Shown: positions 61,990-63,381 of the stretch, piece by piece
Position numbering within the stretch: the first letter of the stretch is position 1
Layout: every line of letters starts with the position of its first letter
NCBI GenBank assembly: GCA_030446545.1
Contig: JAUJNB010000003.1
Location: 132,766-196,146 of the forward strand
Reading direction: 5' to 3'
DNA: 63,381 nucleotides
Source of the DNA: Acidimicrobiales bacterium
GTDB taxonomy: Bacteria > Actinomycetota > Acidimicrobiia > Acidimicrobiales > CADCSY01
Translations under genes and position numbers: made by a program
Notes under the pieces: model-generated
What the model was told of the DNA's origin: nothing
Database searches by the model: none
What the model saw: only the letters and a program-made list of their open reading frames with translations

Positions 61990-62355
61990 GTGGCCGAGTT
62001 CCTGCGTGCCTACCTCACCGTGGCCGTCTTCGCCGGCGCCGCCGGTCTGTTGGTGGCGTTGCTGTCGACGCTCGGTTGGGCCATCCGCCCGTCCCGGCCG
62101 AGCCGCCAGAAGTCCATCGCCTACGAGAGCGGCGTGGACCCCATGGGCACGGGCTTCGGCCAGAGCCAGGTCCGCTACTACATCTTCGCCCTGCTCTTCG
62201 TGCTCTTCGACGTGGAGGCGGTCTACATCTTCCCCTGGGCTCTGCGCCTGGAGACCTACGGCCTCTTCGGGCTGGTGGAGATGGGCATTTTCATCGTCAT
62301 CCTGGCCCTCGGACTGGTGTACGCCTGGCGCAAGGGGGTGCTGCGGTGGGTCTAG
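61990..62355 (+). CDS. nuoA: NADH-quinone oxidoreductase subunit A, second copy
   Basis: 121 residues, intact and of standard NuoA length (the first copy is about 50 longer). Helices [40 protein letters not shown] and [20 protein letters not shown]. The loop reads [24 protein letters not shown] replaces the Y-E-C-G of copy one, as in the NuoA of many bacteria. It differs strongly from copy one, so the two sets are not a recent duplication. It starts a second complex I operon; its stop is followed closely by nuoB2. Confidence 0.93.
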   Translation: MAEFLRAYLTVAVFAGAAGLLVALLSTLGWAIRPSRPSRQKSIAYESGVDPMGTGFGQSQVRYYIFALLFVLFDVEAVYIFPWALRLETYGLFGLVEMGIFIVILALGLVYAWRKGVLRWV

Positions 62356-62369
62356 TGGAGCGGGGGCGC

Positions 62370-62846
62370 ATGCCCAAGCCTCTCAGCCACCTGCTGAACC
62401 TCAGCCGGAGCTACTCGCTGTGGGTCTATCAGTGGGGCCTGGCCTGCTGCGCCATCGAGATGGGGGCCTGCTTCGGATCGCCCCGCTACGACGTGATGCG
62501 CCTCGGCGTCATCCCCTTTCCCGCCAGCCCCCGCCAGGCCGACTTGGTGGTCATCTCCGGCACCGTGACCGACAAGATGGCCCCCGCCATCCGCCGTCTC
62601 TACGAGCAGATGCCCGACCCCAAGTACGTGATCTCCATGGGGAGTTGCGCCAACTGTGGTGGGCCCTACTGGGACTCCTACTCCGTGACCAAGGGCGTCG
62701 ACCAGATCGTGCCCGTCGACGTGTACGTGCCGGGCTGCCCACCCCGGCCCGAGGCTCTGCTGGAGGGCATCATCCTGCTCCAGGCCCGCATCCGGGGCGA
62801 GGACATGGCCGAGCGTTGGAGGGGTGACCCCATTGTCGTCAGCTGA
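62370..62846 (+). CDS. nuoB: NADH-quinone oxidoreductase subunit B, second copy
   Basis: 158 residues, intact. [20 protein letters not shown] (Cys pair), [40 protein letters not shown] and [20 protein letters not shown] provide cluster N2. It differs from copy one in [11 protein letters not shown] versus [11 protein letters not shown] and in the C-A-N-C-G-G segment (copy one C-A-S-S-G-G). ATG 62370 has GGAG 9 nt upstream; GTG 62355 touching the nuoA2 stop is the alternative. It overlaps the next gene by 14 nt. Confidence 0.93.
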   Translation: MPKPLSHLLNLSRSYSLWVYQWGLACCAIEMGACFGSPRYDVMRLGVIPFPASPRQADLVVISGTVTDKMAPAIRRLYEQMPDPKYVISMGSCANCGGPYWDSYSVTKGVDQIVPVDVYVPGCPPRPEALLEGIILLQARIRGEDMAERWRGDPIVVS

Positions 62847-63381
62847 GGGGTCTTCGACGCAGGGCGGGGCGACCGAGGGGTCGACGGCCGACGAGGGAGA
62901 GGAGCGGAACCGGCCCGACTCGGCGTCGCCGCCCGCCGAGGAGGTCACCGACCCGGCCCTGGCCGCCGAGGTCGACGACCCCGCCACCTCCAACGTCCCC
63001 ACCGGTACCGACGCAGCGCCGGGCGACGGGTCGGCCGCCGCCGACGAGGAGCCGATGCCTGCGGCCGGCGCGCCGGGGGAGCTCTCCAGCGACCAGACGC
63101 CGGCCCAGGGTGGCGAGCGGGGCGACACGGTGCCGGCCGAGTCGGTGGGCGACGTGGCCGGTGGTGACGCCGGATCCCCGGAGTCCGGCCCCATGGCCGA
63201 CGCCCGGCCCGGCCCGGGGGCGTCGGTCGACCCGGGGCCGGAAGCGGGGGTGACCTCGGCCGCCGTCTCCGAGCAGCCGGCCCCGTCTCCCACCACCTCC
63301 GAGCAGCCGGCCCCGTCTCCCGCCGTCTCCGAGCAGCCGGCCCCGTCTCCCACCACCTCCGAGCAGCCGGCCCTGACCCCC
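62833..63381 (+). CDS. Acidic low-complexity N-terminus of a probable NuoC2 (3' partial)
   Basis: The open frame runs to the window end (183 codons seen). TTG 62833 with GGAGGGG 8 nt upstream, or GTG 62824, begins it. The visible part is disordered: rich in Glu, Asp, Ala, Pro, Gly and Ser, with no globular block, then a four-fold repeat of about [10 protein letters not shown] from 63268. Gene order (nuoA2, nuoB2) predicts NuoC or NuoCD downstream, but nothing seen here proves it. Such an acidic extension would be unusual for NuoC. Confidence 0.5.
   Translation, partial: MSSAEGSSTQGGATEGSTADEGEERNRPDSASPPAEEVTDPALAAEVDDPATSNVPTGTDAAPGDGSAAADEEPMPAAGAPGELSSDQTPAQGGERGDTVPAESVGDVAGGDAGSPESGPMADARPGPGASVDPGPEAGVTSAAVSEQPAPSPTTSEQPAPSPAVSEQPAPSPTTSEQPALTP
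63268..63381 (+). repeat. 30-bp in-frame tandem repeat (about 3.8 copies)
   Basis: Units begin at 63268, 63298, 63328 and 63358, each starting TCCGAGCAGCCGGCCC and encoding SEQPAPSP plus TT or AV alternately. The units are almost identical, which indicates recent expansion or active correction. The repeat may continue past the window. Confidence 0.85.

Noticed and set aside
63268..63381. CRISPR-like array
   Set aside because: Units are contiguous 30-bp repeats without spacers and are in frame, so this is a coding tandem repeat. No cas gene is present.

Overview
This is high-GC (roughly 70 percent) DNA from an actinobacterium. The best fit by gene content is an Acidimicrobiia-like lineage, which is inference. 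The supporting evidence is: the actinobacterial trio MSMEG_4193-type phosphatase / DUF3090 / SCO1664; a coenzyme F420 guanylyltransferase; a Rex-hemA pair heading a heme operon; a geranylgeranyl reductase of the menaquinone type; and many genes whose start codon lies only 6-9 nt downstream of a TANNNT -10 element, as expected for leaderless mRNAs.

Layout. 0-5 kb: barrel hydrolase (cut by the window edge), Lgt-like transferase, small membrane proteins, GNAT, a PGM1-type ATP-grasp peptide ligase and a HIT protein. 5-9 kb: bacterial PH-domain membrane proteins, small membrane proteins, Hsp20. 9-13 kb: LmbE deacetylase and CofC/FbiD, divergent from gpsA, an RpiB-like protein and a primary-type sigma factor. 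13-21 kb: TauE-type exporter, type 5 uracil-DNA glycosylase, the actinobacterial trio, SDR plus Fur regulator, M23-like lipoprotein, DUF169. 21-32 kb: sulfur assimilation and tetrapyrroles (HemD-like, sulfite reductase, CysH, precorrin-2 dehydrogenase, Rex, HemA, HemC, CobA-HemD fusion, HemB, HemL). 32-38 kb: glucose-6-phosphate isomerase and the oxidative pentose phosphate enzymes. 38-62 kb: a respiratory island with geranylgeranyl reductase, cytochromes c, a b6-type split cytochrome b, a Rieske protein, a double [4Fe-4S] ferredoxin, two uncharacterised membrane proteins and a full nuoA-N set. 62 kb to the end: start of a second complex I set (nuoA2, nuoB2, probable nuoC2).

How it fits together. 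Siroheme for sulfite reductase and heme for the cytochromes come from the tetrapyrrole block. The NADH-sensing repressor Rex is encoded at 25.4 kb, and a good Rex operator overlaps the -10 of the cytochrome bc operon at 40.17 kb, tying NADH status to respiration.

Sequence quality. About 27 single-base indels, nearly all at G/C runs, interrupt nuoA, B, D, E, I, J, L, M, N and one membrane gene between 44.9 and 61.1 kb. Only two loci (sulfite reductase and probably the HemD-like gene) are affected before that. In each case the correct protein continues in another frame, so I annotate whole genes across the shifts. Assembly error is the simplest explanation; decay of a complex I set backed up by a second one is the alternative.
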